Assembly: GCF_002918555.1 (NCBI RefSeq)
Contig: NZ_PQMB01000002.1
Span: 100,104 to 164,103 of the forward strand
Length of the DNA: 64,000 nt
From: Citrobacter amalonaticus
GTDB taxonomy: Bacteria; Pseudomonadota; Gammaproteobacteria; Enterobacterales; Enterobacteriaceae
Direction of reading: 5' to 3'
This document shows, one piece after another, positions 48,055 through 57,163 of the stretch (positions are counted from its first letter, which is position 1; every line of letters starts with the position of its first letter). Below the pieces are notes generated by a model, which worked only from the letters and a program-made list of their open reading frames with translations, was not told the origin of the DNA and did no database searches. Position numbers and translations under genes: made by a program.

Positions 48055-50684
48055 GCCTTGTCTTCCTCTTTGAGTCCATCAAACGTCATCGCAACGCCGG
48101 TCTCCTCGTCCCAGTCAAGCGTCAGAGTGTACGGCTTTTGCTTTGCCGCCATATATATGAGCAACTGCTGGCTCAGAACCGGCAGGATCTGCTGATTGAG
48201 CAGGCTGTCGACGTTACGCGCCCCGGTGTCCGGCAGCAGGCAGGCATCGGTCAGCGCATCGTACAGGCTCCCGGCTATTTCTGTTTTCATACCGTAGTGA
48301 CGCGCCAGTCGTTTGCTCACCTGATCCAGCTTCATGCCGACAATGGTGCGCATCGCCCTCTGATCCAGTGGTCGATAAATCACCGTCTGGAAGCGTGCCA
48401 GCAGCGCTGGCTGAAAGTGGTCACGCAGAATCGGACGCAAACGTTCGTGCAGGTCGCCATCGGTTGACTCCGGCTGCTCATCCAGCTGCTGCATCAGACG
48501 ATCGCTGCCAAGATTGGAAGTCATCAGGATCACGGTGTTACGGAAGTCAATTTCTCGTCCTTCACCGTCACGCATAAAACCGCGATCAAACACCTGATAA
48601 AACAGGTTCATTACGTCGCGGTGGGCTTTTTCCACTTCATCAAGCAGCACCACGCTGTAGGGGCGTTTACGCACCGCCTCGGTGAGGATCCCCCCCTGTC
48701 CGTAACCTACGTAGCCCGGGGGGGAACCTTTCAGCTGGGAAACGGTATGCGGCTCCTGATACTCGGAGAGGTTGATAGTGATAAGCGATTTATCGCCGCC
48801 AAACAGCTCATCGGCCAGCGCCAGGGCGGTTTCGGTTTTCCCGGTCCCGCTCGGTCCCACCAGCAGGAAGACGCCCTGCGGGCCGTTCTCCGGCGCAAGT
48901 CCGGTTTTCGAGGCGCGCAGGCGTTGGGCGATGGCCGTCAGCGCCGTGTCCTGACCAACAACGCGTTTTGCCAGGTTATGCTCCAGGCTCAGCAACTCCG
49001 TCTGCTCATCTTTCATCAATGAGGAGAGCGGCACGCCAGTCCAGTCAGCGATTACCGTCGCCACGGTGCGGGCGTCGACGTCCAGTCCCAGCAGCGGATT
49101 CGATTGCTGAATGACGCTAAGCCGGGTCTGCAAATCAGCGATTTCAGCCTGACGGGAGATGTCGCGCCGACAGGCGAGCAGCTGCTTTGTCAGCTCCAGC
49201 TCCCGGGCATACTGATTTTCCTGCTCGACCAGTTGGCTGTGCAGAGTGCCTTCTTCCAGCTCGATCGCCGCCAGTCGCTCGCCGTGGGTTGGGTTACCCA
49301 CCGCGATGTCCTCCAGCAACGCCTGTTTCTCCATATCCAACGCGGTGATAGCCGCTTTCAGGTGGGTCAGGACTTCAGGTAATGTATCGAGTCCCATACG
49401 CACGCGAGCCGAAGCGGTATCCAGCAGATCCACCGCTTTATCCGGTAACTGGCGTCCGGTAAGGTAGCGACGAGACAATGTCACCGCTGCCCGGACCGCC
49501 TCATCGGTGATATGCACTCCATGATGCTCCGCATAGCGGGATTTGAGGCCGCGCAGCATCAGGCAGGCAGTATCGTCATCGGGTTCATCCACTAACACCC
49601 GCTGGAAACGGCGCTCCAGCGCCGCATCGCGCTCAAAGTACTGCTTGTATTCGCTCCAGGTGGTGGCCGCGATGGTTCGCAGTTCCCCGCGGGCCAGCGC
49701 TGGTTTCAGCAGGTTGGCGGCATCCGCGCCTCCGGCCTGGTTGCCCGCGCCGATAATGGTATGCGCCTCGTCGATAAACAGCAGCACCGGATTTTCCGAG
49801 CGCTGTACCGCTTCGATAATGTTCTTCAGGCGCTGTTCAAATTCCCCTTTCACACCCGCGCCCGCCTGTAGCAGACCGAGATCCAGGGTTCGCACGCTCA
49901 CCGGTTTCAGGCTGTCCGGCACGTTCCCCTCCGCAATGCGCAGCGCCAGACCTTCCACCAGCGCGGTCTTACCCACCCCCGGTTCCCCCACCAGAATCGG
50001 GTTGTTTTTACGTCGTCTGGAGAGGATATCCACCATCTGACGGATTTCGTTATCGCGGCCAAACACCGGGTCGATTTTCCCTTCACGAGCGCGGGCGGTC
50101 ACATCCTGCGTAAAGCGGTTAAGCACGGCCAGCTCCGGGCTTTCTGCATTTACAGTTTCTCCGTTTGGCTCCACCGCCCGCCCGACAAACGCCACCTCAG
50201 CGCCGCTCTTTTCCGCGTCGTTTTCATCCGACTGGTGATCGAGCATCGGACGCAGACGCGCCAGCTGTGCCAGTCCGAGACTGGTGAGCGGCCAGAGCCC
50301 GTCGCATTTCAGCAGTGACGGTTTTTCTGCTACGGCCATCAGCAGATGTATGCCGCGAATCAGCGGCTTCTCTTCCAGAGACGCGTACAGCCACGCCTGC
50401 TTCATCAGACTTTCAATACCTGCAGAGAGCTGCGGGCGGCTGCGCACCGAGCGCGGGAGCTGCTCCAGATGAGCCAGCAAATCCTGCCAGAGGGCTTCCA
50501 TGTCCCACTCATAACGACGCGCGATCACCGTGATATCCCCTTCGCCCAGCTCCAGCAGCTTCAGCAGCCAGTGCTCCGGCAGGATCTCCGCATGCGCCCG
50601 GGTCTGGCATAAAGAGGCTGCGCCTTCCATCGCGCGGGCACAGTAAGGGTTAAGACGACGTAGCAGAATTGCCGGATTTTCCAT
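48051..50684 (-). CDS. clpV: TssH/ClpV, T6SS sheath-recycling AAA+ ATPase
   Basis: ClpV disassembles contracted TssB/TssC sheaths. The protein has an N-domain (MENPAILLRRLNPYCARAME), AAA1 with Walker A GEPGVGKTALVEG and FIDEAHTIIGAG, a middle coiled domain, AAA2 with Walker A GPSGTGKTETALALADELFGG shortened here to its core, and LLDEVEKAH. The start at 50684 (877 residues) gives the family N-terminus. An in-frame ATG at 50729 has a better-spaced AAGGA and would add 15 residues, so the start is not certain. It follows hcp after a terminator-like hairpin. Confidence 0.95.
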   Translation of the reverse strand: MENPAILLRRLNPYCARAMEGAASLCQTRAHAEILPEHWLLKLLELGEGDITVIARRYEWDMEALWQDLLAHLEQLPRSVRSRPQLSAGIESLMKQAWLYASLEEKPLIRGIHLLMAVAEKPSLLKCDGLWPLTSLGLAQLARLRPMLDHQSDENDAEKSGAEVAFVGRAVEPNGETVNAESPELAVLNRFTQDVTARAREGKIDPVFGRDNEIRQMVDILSRRRKNNPILVGEPGVGKTALVEGLALRIAEGNVPDSLKPVSVRTLDLGLLQAGAGVKGEFEQRLKNIIEAVQRSENPVLLFIDEAHTIIGAGNQAGGADAANLLKPALARGELRTIAATTWSEYKQYFERDAALERRFQRVLVDEPDDDTACLMLRGLKSRYAEHHGVHITDEAVRAAVTLSRRYLTGRQLPDKAVDLLDTASARVRMGLDTLPEVLTHLKAAITALDMEKQALLEDIAVGNPTHGERLAAIELEEGTLHSQLVEQENQYARELELTKQLLACRRDISRQAEIADLQTRLSVIQQSNPLLGLDVDARTVATVIADWTGVPLSSLMKDEQTELLSLEHNLAKRVVGQDTALTAIAQRLRASKTGLAPENGPQGVFLLVGPSGTGKTETALALADELFGGDKSLITINLSEYQEPHTVSQLKGSPPGYVGYGQGGILTEAVRKRPYSVVLLDEVEKAHRDVMNLFYQVFDRGFMRDGEGREIDFRNTVILMTSNLGSDRLMQQLDEQPESTDGDLHERLRPILRDHFQPALLARFQTVIYRPLDQRAMRTIVGMKLDQVSKRLARHYGMKTEIAGSLYDALTDACLLPDTGARNVDSLLNQQILPVLSQQLLIYMAAKQKPYTLTLDWDEETGVAMTFDGLKEEDKA

Positions 50685-50821
50685 GTTCGTTAACTCGCTC
50701 TCAGGACCTTCAGGGACGCTACCGCCCATCGCCATTCCTTTTCAAAAGGAACCCAGGCGCATCAGGTCAGGTTTCTTCGATTGTGGGGTGCTTTACTCAG
50801 TACCCGACAGGCAGATACTCA

Positions 50822-50851
50822 GAAAAACGGCGGACAGGCATAACTGTCCGC
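50822..50851 (-). terminator. Intrinsic terminator between hcp and clpV
   Basis: On the minus strand GCGGACAG-TTATGC-CTGTCCGC forms a perfect 8-bp stem followed by CGTTTTTC, 20 bases after the hcp stop. It should stop part of the transcripts inside the T6SS operon, giving more hcp than clpV and vgrG message. Confidence 0.85.
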
Positions 50852-50870
50852 ACGGGTCAGGGAATTAAAA

Positions 50871-51362
50871 TCAGGCAGTAGCGCGTTCATTCCAGGAATC
50901 GGAATGAATGATGTTGCCGTCTTTGTAGGTCCAGGTGATTTTTTCGTAGCGCAGTTCAATCTGCTCGAGATGGTTATGCTTCTCTTTAGACGGATCTTGG
51001 ATGTCATGCATCAGCGGGTTAACCTTCACCACCTTCACGTTTTCCAGTTTGGTGTTGAAGTATTCCACTTCCTGACCGGCGTCATTGATTTTGAACCACT
51101 TGAATTCTGCGGATTTCAACGTCTGGCCGGTGGTGACCGCCTTGTAGAGATACGGGCTGGAAGAGTCGATCTCTTTAGTGAACTGGAACGGCGTGTGGAT
51201 ACGCGTACCGGTCAGCTTACCGGTGTTATTGTCAGTCGGGATGTACAGGTTATGTTCCTGAGCGACCACCTCGATACTGCCTTCGCGATCTTTCACGTCC
51301 ACAGACCCTTTAATGTCCGCACCGCCATCGTCTTTCAGCCAAAGATAAACAGGAATTGCCAT
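50871..51362 (-). CDS. hcp: Hcp (TssD), T6SS tail-tube protein
   Basis: The 163-residue protein begins MAIPVYLWLKDDGGADIKG and contains EGSIEVVAQEHNLYIPTDNNT-type family sequence with the C-terminal block LEQIELRYEKITWTYKDGNI. It forms hexameric rings stacked into the inner tube. The start at 51362 is preferred; a longer frame to 51470 lies within the preceding gene and lacks family similarity. The following terminator suggests high relative expression. Confidence 0.96.
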   Translation of the reverse strand: MAIPVYLWLKDDGGADIKGSVDVKDREGSIEVVAQEHNLYIPTDNNTGKLTGTRIHTPFQFTKEIDSSSPYLYKAVTTGQTLKSAEFKWFKINDAGQEVEYFNTKLENVKVVKVNPLMHDIQDPSKEKHNHLEQIELRYEKITWTYKDGNIIHSDSWNERATA

Positions 51363-51366
51363 CGAT

Positions 51367-53073
51367 TTACTCCATTTCATTTTTTGATACGTCATCATCC
51401 TGCGATGACGCGCTGGTGTTATCCGGTATCTGACAGGCATTGGCCTGCGGAACCAGACTGATTTCGACACGACGGTTCAGCGTTCTGCCTGCCGGCGTAT
51501 CGTTTGTTGCGAGCGGGCGGTTTTCACCATAGCCCTGCACTGCAAAACAGCTTTCCGGCACATCGCCGGTATCACGCATCCAGTTGCGTACGGCTTCGGC
51601 CCGTTTCAGAGACAGCGTCTGATTGAGTTGCGGATTGCCGGTATTGTCCGTATGTCCGGCCACGACAATCAGCCAGCCCGGTCTGGCTTTGATCCCGACC
51701 AGCGAGTTGACCAGCATCTTTGTTGAGCCGGGTTTCAGCTCCGCTTTGCCGGAATCAAACAGCGACATGCTGTCGAGACGAACAATTTTCGCTACGGGCT
51801 TTGGCTCCAGCTTTGGCGGCGGTGGCGGCGGCACGTATGAACGCATTGCATTGAGAACCGGCAAGCGCAAGCGCTCGCCCTGATACAACCCGAGGCTCAG
51901 ACGGAGCGGCTCACCGTTACGCGCCCACAAATCTAACTGGCTGGCATCATCGCGGAGCACCTTCACGGCCTGGGCCTTGGGGGTATAGTCGTCCATTGAG
52001 ATACGGTCATAATGCGCAATATCGAAGCTCAACCGCTGCAACAGCTGACGGTTGTTCCAGCCGCTACTGCACAACGCGACGACAGCGGCGCAGATGAATA
52101 TCGTCAGGCCACGGCGCCAGGTGCGCTGACGCGGCGTCAGTCCCTGACCTTCCGGTAACAGCGGCAGCACAAAATCGGGTAACGACGAGATGTCGGAAAT
52201 CGCGGGATCACGCGGATGCCACCCTGCAACGTCGGGTATCGCAGTCTGGCGCTGTAACCATGTCGTCCAGAGCGATTCCCTGAGAGCGCCTTCCAGTGAC
52301 GGTCCCATCCCCCACAGCACAGCCACTGGCAGAACGCGCGGTATATCCGGATTTTCATCCATAAAGACGGACTTTACGTTTTGCAGGAACCCGTTCCGCA
52401 GGTTGTTCATCAACACCTGCTGCTGCATCACCATTGCTCCGCCGGTGGTCACCCATGAGCAAACAGAGCACGGCGCCAAACTTTCCCGCCAGACGCTGAC
52501 GGCTTCTCCCGGCAACGCCGCCTGCCAGAGCTGATCCGGCACCATGGCGCTACCCACCAGGCCGTTGAGCACCAGCGGGATGCTGTAGCCGGTATCACGT
52601 CGCAATTTGCTGATTTGCCAGCGTAGCGCCAGCAAATAGCGGGTGAGTGTTTCCGTCCCGACATGCTGCTGCGGACAAACGGACACCATCACCGACAGCT
52701 GACGTCCCCATTCAGGACGCAGCCACAGCAGTTGACGTGCAACCTGCTCTGCGTCTTCATGCGGATCAACGCGGATCCAACACCCCTGAGTCACCGTCAG
52801 TACCGATGTCTCTTCCGGCCACGCCTGCGGCAAATCACCGCATACCAGGACTACCGGCTGGCGGTAACCGGCATCCGGTAAATTATCCAGACGCAGCGTG
52901 GTCTGCGGTACTTCACGACGTCTGCCCAGCGCCCGGATAACGGCAATTCCCAGCCACAGAGCCAGCATCAGCAGCACTGATGCGGTGCCTGAAAGTGGCA
53001 AAAAACCGATGCAGACGATCCCGGTCAGCAACAGCGACCACAGCGCCAATAGTCGGCGTTGTGCAGGATTCAT
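51367..53073 (-). CDS. T6SS-associated OmpA-domain protein (TagL-like)
   Basis: The 568-residue protein has N-terminal hydrophobic helices (about 9-48), a cytosolic middle, another helix at about 327-345 (GLTIFICAAVVALCSSGW), a proline-rich hinge (SYVPPPPPPKLEPKP) and a C-terminal OmpA/MotB peptidoglycan-binding domain. That domain contains LFDSGKAELKPGS, VVAGHTDNTGN and the NRRVEISL ending. It should tie the TssJLM complex to the cell wall. Its ATG overlaps the tssL stop (ATGA), consistent with a split TssL plus OmpA arrangement. Confidence 0.9.
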   Translation of the reverse strand: MNPAQRRLLALWSLLLTGIVCIGFLPLSGTASVLLMLALWLGIAVIRALGRRREVPQTTLRLDNLPDAGYRQPVVLVCGDLPQAWPEETSVLTVTQGCWIRVDPHEDAEQVARQLLWLRPEWGRQLSVMVSVCPQQHVGTETLTRYLLALRWQISKLRRDTGYSIPLVLNGLVGSAMVPDQLWQAALPGEAVSVWRESLAPCSVCSWVTTGGAMVMQQQVLMNNLRNGFLQNVKSVFMDENPDIPRVLPVAVLWGMGPSLEGALRESLWTTWLQRQTAIPDVAGWHPRDPAISDISSLPDFVLPLLPEGQGLTPRQRTWRRGLTIFICAAVVALCSSGWNNRQLLQRLSFDIAHYDRISMDDYTPKAQAVKVLRDDASQLDLWARNGEPLRLSLGLYQGERLRLPVLNAMRSYVPPPPPPKLEPKPVAKIVRLDSMSLFDSGKAELKPGSTKMLVNSLVGIKARPGWLIVVAGHTDNTGNPQLNQTLSLKRAEAVRNWMRDTGDVPESCFAVQGYGENRPLATNDTPAGRTLNRRVEISLVPQANACQIPDNTSASSQDDDVSKNEME

Positions 53074-53735
53074 TTCACAGCCTCTGGCAACAGGGTTAAC
53101 AACGTATGGTCAAGCCACTGATCTAACCCCCACCAGAGCGCGATCAGCACGACCAGACCAATCCCAATACGTGCGGGCCATGAGTCAAATCCCCCACCCA
53201 CCATGCGCCCGCTTTTCGCCTGCGCCAGCAGCGGATGCGCTTGCGGAAAACCGAACGGCGGCACGTGCTCGCCCAGCGCCTTCACCAGTTTTTCACGGTC
53301 GGGATCGTTTAGCGTCCGGTAACTGCCAAGAAATCCCAGCAGCATGACCCGGTGGAAACAGATCAGCACGGCTTGATCTGGCGCCGCTTCACGTAAAACT
53401 TCGCGCATCAGATCGCACAAATTATCCCCGGCCTCCATCGTGCCCAAAAAATGCCCCTGCAACGGCACGTCATACCACTGAACACAGGCGTCATCCTGCA
53501 CTCCACGGCTTTTCACCGCTTCATCCAGTAGCGCGCATTGCGCGGTAAGAATGTGTCGGCGATGAGGCTCATCCATGCCTGTGTCTTTCAGGGCATGCTG
53601 CACACGTTCCACATCAGCGACGCAGCGCTCCCACAGCACGCGCCCCTCGCCGTCATTAAAGACGGGGCCGTGATGCAAACTGATGACCTGTAACCACGTG
53701 TCCTGCAACAGCGCATCGATATCGTTATTACTCAT
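53070..53735 (-). CDS. tssL: TssL (DotU family), T6SS inner-membrane protein
   Basis: The 221-residue protein has a cytoplasmic DotU domain (block FLGTMEAGDNLCDLMREVLR, then LICFHRVMLLGFLGSY) and one C-terminal membrane anchor (about 189-208, IGIGLVVLIALWWGLDQWL). It bridges the baseplate TssK to TssM. It overlaps tssK upstream and the OmpA-domain gene downstream by four bases each. Confidence 0.94.
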   Translation of the reverse strand: MSNNDIDALLQDTWLQVISLHHGPVFNDGEGRVLWERCVADVERVQHALKDTGMDEPHRRHILTAQCALLDEAVKSRGVQDDACVQWYDVPLQGHFLGTMEAGDNLCDLMREVLREAAPDQAVLICFHRVMLLGFLGSYRTLNDPDREKLVKALGEHVPPFGFPQAHPLLAQAKSGRMVGGGFDSWPARIGIGLVVLIALWWGLDQWLDHTLLTLLPEAVK

Positions 53736-55072
53736 GTTCTTAGTACCGCATAAAGTTCCAGTTCAGGCTCACCCAGGGTTCCCGGGGTGTAGAACATACA
53801 GTTACCGCTCTCGAGCATTTCTCCCGCCGCCGGATGAGACAGATCGAGGGCGAAATACTGATTTTCCAGACGCAGCGGGATAGCGGCCGGGACATGACGC
53901 AGCGGTTTCAGCGGGATCCCCTGACGGGAGGAATTCACCAGACTGGTGACGTAATCCGGGCTACCTACCTTGCACTGGCGCGGGAAAAGTTCCTGAAGCT
54001 GCGCGACCGGAATTTTTGAGCGGACAGAAAGGTAAAAATCGACCTCTTCGCGCAGACGCGGATCGTCCAGGCGCGCCAGCCACTGACGCATCCGTTTATC
54101 GTGAGTGAGATCGATTGCCACCACGCGCGAAGGCAGACTGGCTTCCAGCAGCTCGTTGAGCAGATCGAACAGCGGCGGGAAAACGGCGTTAAGATTTTCA
54201 TGCTGCCAGGTCGGGATCGCGCTGATCTGATGTTCCAGCGAGAACGTCAGCAGGCTGCCCGCCAGGCGCGCCAGTTCCGGGTACAGCCGTTCCACTGGAC
54301 TTTGCGGATAACGCTGAAACTGGCCCAATACCGGTGCGGCACTGTTTAGCGCATTGAGCAGCCAGAACAGTGAGACATCAGCGACGGCGAAATCCGCCAT
54401 CCGCTCGTTACTCTCGCGGCGCATTCCCATCAGGCGACTCAGACGCGCACGTAGCTGCGTCATCAGCTGTTCCAGCTGCGTCGTCAGCCATCGGCTGCTG
54501 CCAACGGTGAGGAGCGGCGGAAGAAAAGTGTCATCCACCACCCAGTTTCCCTGCGGATCCTGTTGCAGGCGGGCAACAGGACAGGTGAGGTAATCACTGT
54601 TGTTCTGATGCGCAAAACGCAGCGTCAGCTCCGGTTGCATTACGGCGATCTGGCGGTTATCGTCGCCGAACTGATTACGCACATCGCGCCAGCGCTGACG
54701 ATAACGTACCGGACGCTCCGCAATTTCATCCGGCTGGAGACAGTTGCCGCCATTGGCACGAAGCAGCGGCAGCGCTAATACCACAATGGTCTCGCGCTGT
54801 TCACCGGCAAGCGCCAGGACGGGCGGCAAAGCATCGGCATTATCTGTATCGATGAGGGTGCCATCCTGGAAGCGAACATGCAGACGGCGGGCCTGCAAAC
54901 GTCCCAGCTTCAGCGCTTCGGTTTCAAACGCCGTCTCAATAACGCCCCAGGGATGGTTGAGCCCCATCCGCGCAATACATTCGGCAGACCAGGCCGCATA
55001 CGCGACCTGTTGCTGAAAATGCTGGGGCGAAACCATGATCCCTCGGCCCCATAACGGTTGTTCCGTCTTCAA
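53732..55072 (-). CDS. tssK: TssK, T6SS baseplate-membrane complex connector
   Basis: The 446-residue protein has the family start PLWGRGIMVSPQHFQQQ and the block VETAFETEAL-like IETAFETEALKLGRLQ, with the C-terminal head ending ELELYAVLRT. TssK trimers link the TssF/TssG wedges to TssL/TssM and resemble phage receptor-binding proteins. It is full length. Confidence 0.95.
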   Translation of the reverse strand: MKTEQPLWGRGIMVSPQHFQQQVAYAAWSAECIARMGLNHPWGVIETAFETEALKLGRLQARRLHVRFQDGTLIDTDNADALPPVLALAGEQRETIVVLALPLLRANGGNCLQPDEIAERPVRYRQRWRDVRNQFGDDNRQIAVMQPELTLRFAHQNNSDYLTCPVARLQQDPQGNWVVDDTFLPPLLTVGSSRWLTTQLEQLMTQLRARLSRLMGMRRESNERMADFAVADVSLFWLLNALNSAAPVLGQFQRYPQSPVERLYPELARLAGSLLTFSLEHQISAIPTWQHENLNAVFPPLFDLLNELLEASLPSRVVAIDLTHDKRMRQWLARLDDPRLREEVDFYLSVRSKIPVAQLQELFPRQCKVGSPDYVTSLVNSSRQGIPLKPLRHVPAAIPLRLENQYFALDLSHPAAGEMLESGNCMFYTPGTLGEPELELYAVLRT

Positions 55073-55084
55073 TGCGCACCTGCC

Positions 55085-56629
55085 TTATGCTTTCGCCTTC
55101 GGCATCTGGGAAACCAGCGACAGGTTGACGTCCATTCCTTCCACCTGGAAGTGCGGCACGGCGTAAAGCTTCACGCGGAAGAAACCCGGGTTATCCTCGA
55201 TATCTTCGACGATCACTTTCGCGTCGCGCAGCGGATGGGAAGCCTGTAGCTCATCGCCCGGATCGGTCATTTCCGTTACCAGACCGCGCACCCAGGTATT
55301 CAGCTCCAGCTCCAGCAAGCGGCGATCTTTCGTGGTACCGATATTTTCGCGCTGGATCAGTTTCAGGTAATGCGCAATACGCGACAGCAGGAAGATATAC
55401 GGCAAACGCGCATTGATGCGGCTGTTTGCGGTGGCATCAGCGGTATCGTACAGCGCCGGTTTCTGCGCAGAGTTCGCCGAGAAGAAGCAGGCGTAATCAC
55501 GGTTCTTGTAATAAGACAGTGGAATAAAGCCGAGGTTGGCGAATTCGAACTCACGGGTTTCCGGGATCATAACCTCTGATGGAATTTTCACCTGATTACC
55601 GGTGCCGAGGTCGTACAGATGGATTGGCAGGTCTTTTACTGCGCCACCCGCCTGCGGGCCGCGGATCTGCACGCACCAACCGTTGTTGATGAAACTGCGC
55701 ACCATATTAGCGGCAAAAGCAAACGAGGCGTTGGTCCACAGATACTTCTCGTGGTCCGGTCCTTTTACCTCTTCCACATAGTTGAAGCTGCGTACCGGAA
55801 CGGTATCCGGGCCATACGGCAAACGTCCCAGCACGCGAGGCATTGTCAGGCCGATATAGCGCGAATCGTCGGTATCACGGAACGATTTCCACTTAATGTA
55901 TTCCGCGCGATCAAAATAGTTACCAATATCTTTGATCGCCGCGACCTCTTCCATCGCGTCTTTCAGGAAGAATTTGGGGCCGACAGAACCGATGAATGGC
56001 ATGTGCGCAGCGGCAGAGACTTTGGAAACGTTGCGCAGCAGCGCCACATCCTGCGGGCTGGCGTCGAACTCATATGATGAGATCACCGCGCCAATTGGCT
56101 CACCGCCGGGAGTGTCATATTCACTGGTATAGGTGTGCCAGTAGAGACCGCTCTGGATAAGCTCCGGCGCATCCTCGAAATCCTGGCGCAGCGCATCTTT
56201 TGAAAGGTCAAGAATCTCCGTGCGCACATTCTGGCGGTAATCGGTACGATCAACCAGATGTTTCAGACCGCGCCACAGCGACTCTACTTTCTGGAATTCC
56301 TTGTGATGCATGACGGCATCAAGCTGGCGGCTGATTTGAGAATCCAGCTTCGCGATATGATGATCAATCAGCGTTTTGTCGAGCTTTTCAACCTGCTGCC
56401 CGGACTGACGTATGCAATCCATAAAAACCTGCATCGCAGCGGTCAGACGCTCGCCAGCGGTGGCATCGGCCAGGGCTGCGTCGTCGAGAAACGCGTTGAT
56501 ATCCCCCAGGCGTGACGCCGGAGCCAGATTGATTTTTTCAAACAGGGAAGCATACACGCTCTCGCCTGCGCTCTTTTCCAGCACGTTTGTTTGTCCCTGT
56601 GCAGGGCTTGTTTCGGTATTCACAGACAT
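55085..56629 (-). CDS. tssC: TssC, T6SS sheath large subunit
   Basis: The sheath protein (VipB/ImpD family) shows the blocks LWRGLKHLVDRTDY, YDTPGGEPIGAVISSYEF and GPQAGGAVKDLPIHLYD. With the ATG at 56629 it has 514 residues; this ATG follows GAGAGA at correct spacing, while earlier in-frame ATGs at 56635 and 56662 are possible. It copolymerises with TssB into the contractile sheath. Confidence 0.95.
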   Translation of the reverse strand: MSVNTETSPAQGQTNVLEKSAGESVYASLFEKINLAPASRLGDINAFLDDAALADATAGERLTAAMQVFMDCIRQSGQQVEKLDKTLIDHHIAKLDSQISRQLDAVMHHKEFQKVESLWRGLKHLVDRTDYRQNVRTEILDLSKDALRQDFEDAPELIQSGLYWHTYTSEYDTPGGEPIGAVISSYEFDASPQDVALLRNVSKVSAAAHMPFIGSVGPKFFLKDAMEEVAAIKDIGNYFDRAEYIKWKSFRDTDDSRYIGLTMPRVLGRLPYGPDTVPVRSFNYVEEVKGPDHEKYLWTNASFAFAANMVRSFINNGWCVQIRGPQAGGAVKDLPIHLYDLGTGNQVKIPSEVMIPETREFEFANLGFIPLSYYKNRDYACFFSANSAQKPALYDTADATANSRINARLPYIFLLSRIAHYLKLIQRENIGTTKDRRLLELELNTWVRGLVTEMTDPGDELQASHPLRDAKVIVEDIEDNPGFFRVKLYAVPHFQVEGMDVNLSLVSQMPKAKA

Positions 56630-56668
56630 CAGCATTCTCTCGATTAGTCCATTAAAAGACACACCGGC

Positions 56669-57163
56669 TTATTCTTTCGGCGCAAGTGCATTCATTTCGT
56701 CGCGTAATTCCTGCGACAACGTCGGATCTTTAAGAATTTTCTCAAGCTCTTTTCTGAACGTTACGTTATCGAGAAGATTTGACTTGAGGTCGCGTAATAA
56801 ATTACGCATTGCTAACATGGCGCGCAGTTGTGGAATCTGACGAGCAACCTGTTCAGGCTCAAAATCTTTCATTTCCGTAAACTGCAGCCTGATGTTTTCT
56901 TCAGAGCCATCGTCAGCAAGTGTGTTTTGCACGGTGAGGTTAACTTCAGGTGTGAATTCTGATAGTACGCTATTGAAATTATTTTTGTTGATGTCAATCT
57001 TCTCTCTTTCAGATAATGGTCTGGTCTCTTTACCATTACTAAAATCACCAACGGTTAATATCTTCAACGGTAACTCAACTTTCTTCTGCGCACCGCCTGT
57101 GTGTAAATCAAGACGTATATTAACGCGTGCTTTGGGCACCTCGTTCTGGAATGTATCGGCCAT
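56669..57163 (-). CDS. tssB: TssB, T6SS sheath small subunit
   Basis: The 164-residue VipA/ImpC-small family protein begins MADTFQNEVPKARVNIRLDL and has the LPLKILTVGDFSNGKETRPL block and the FTPEVNLTV strand. AAGGA lies six bases before the ATG. It is the first gene of the large minus-strand T6SS operon and its upstream gap of about 680 bp should carry the main promoter. Confidence 0.95.
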   Translation of the reverse strand: MADTFQNEVPKARVNIRLDLHTGGAQKKVELPLKILTVGDFSNGKETRPLSEREKIDINKNNFNSVLSEFTPEVNLTVQNTLADDGSEENIRLQFTEMKDFEPEQVARQIPQLRAMLAMRNLLRDLKSNLLDNVTFRKELEKILKDPTLSQELRDEMNALAPKE

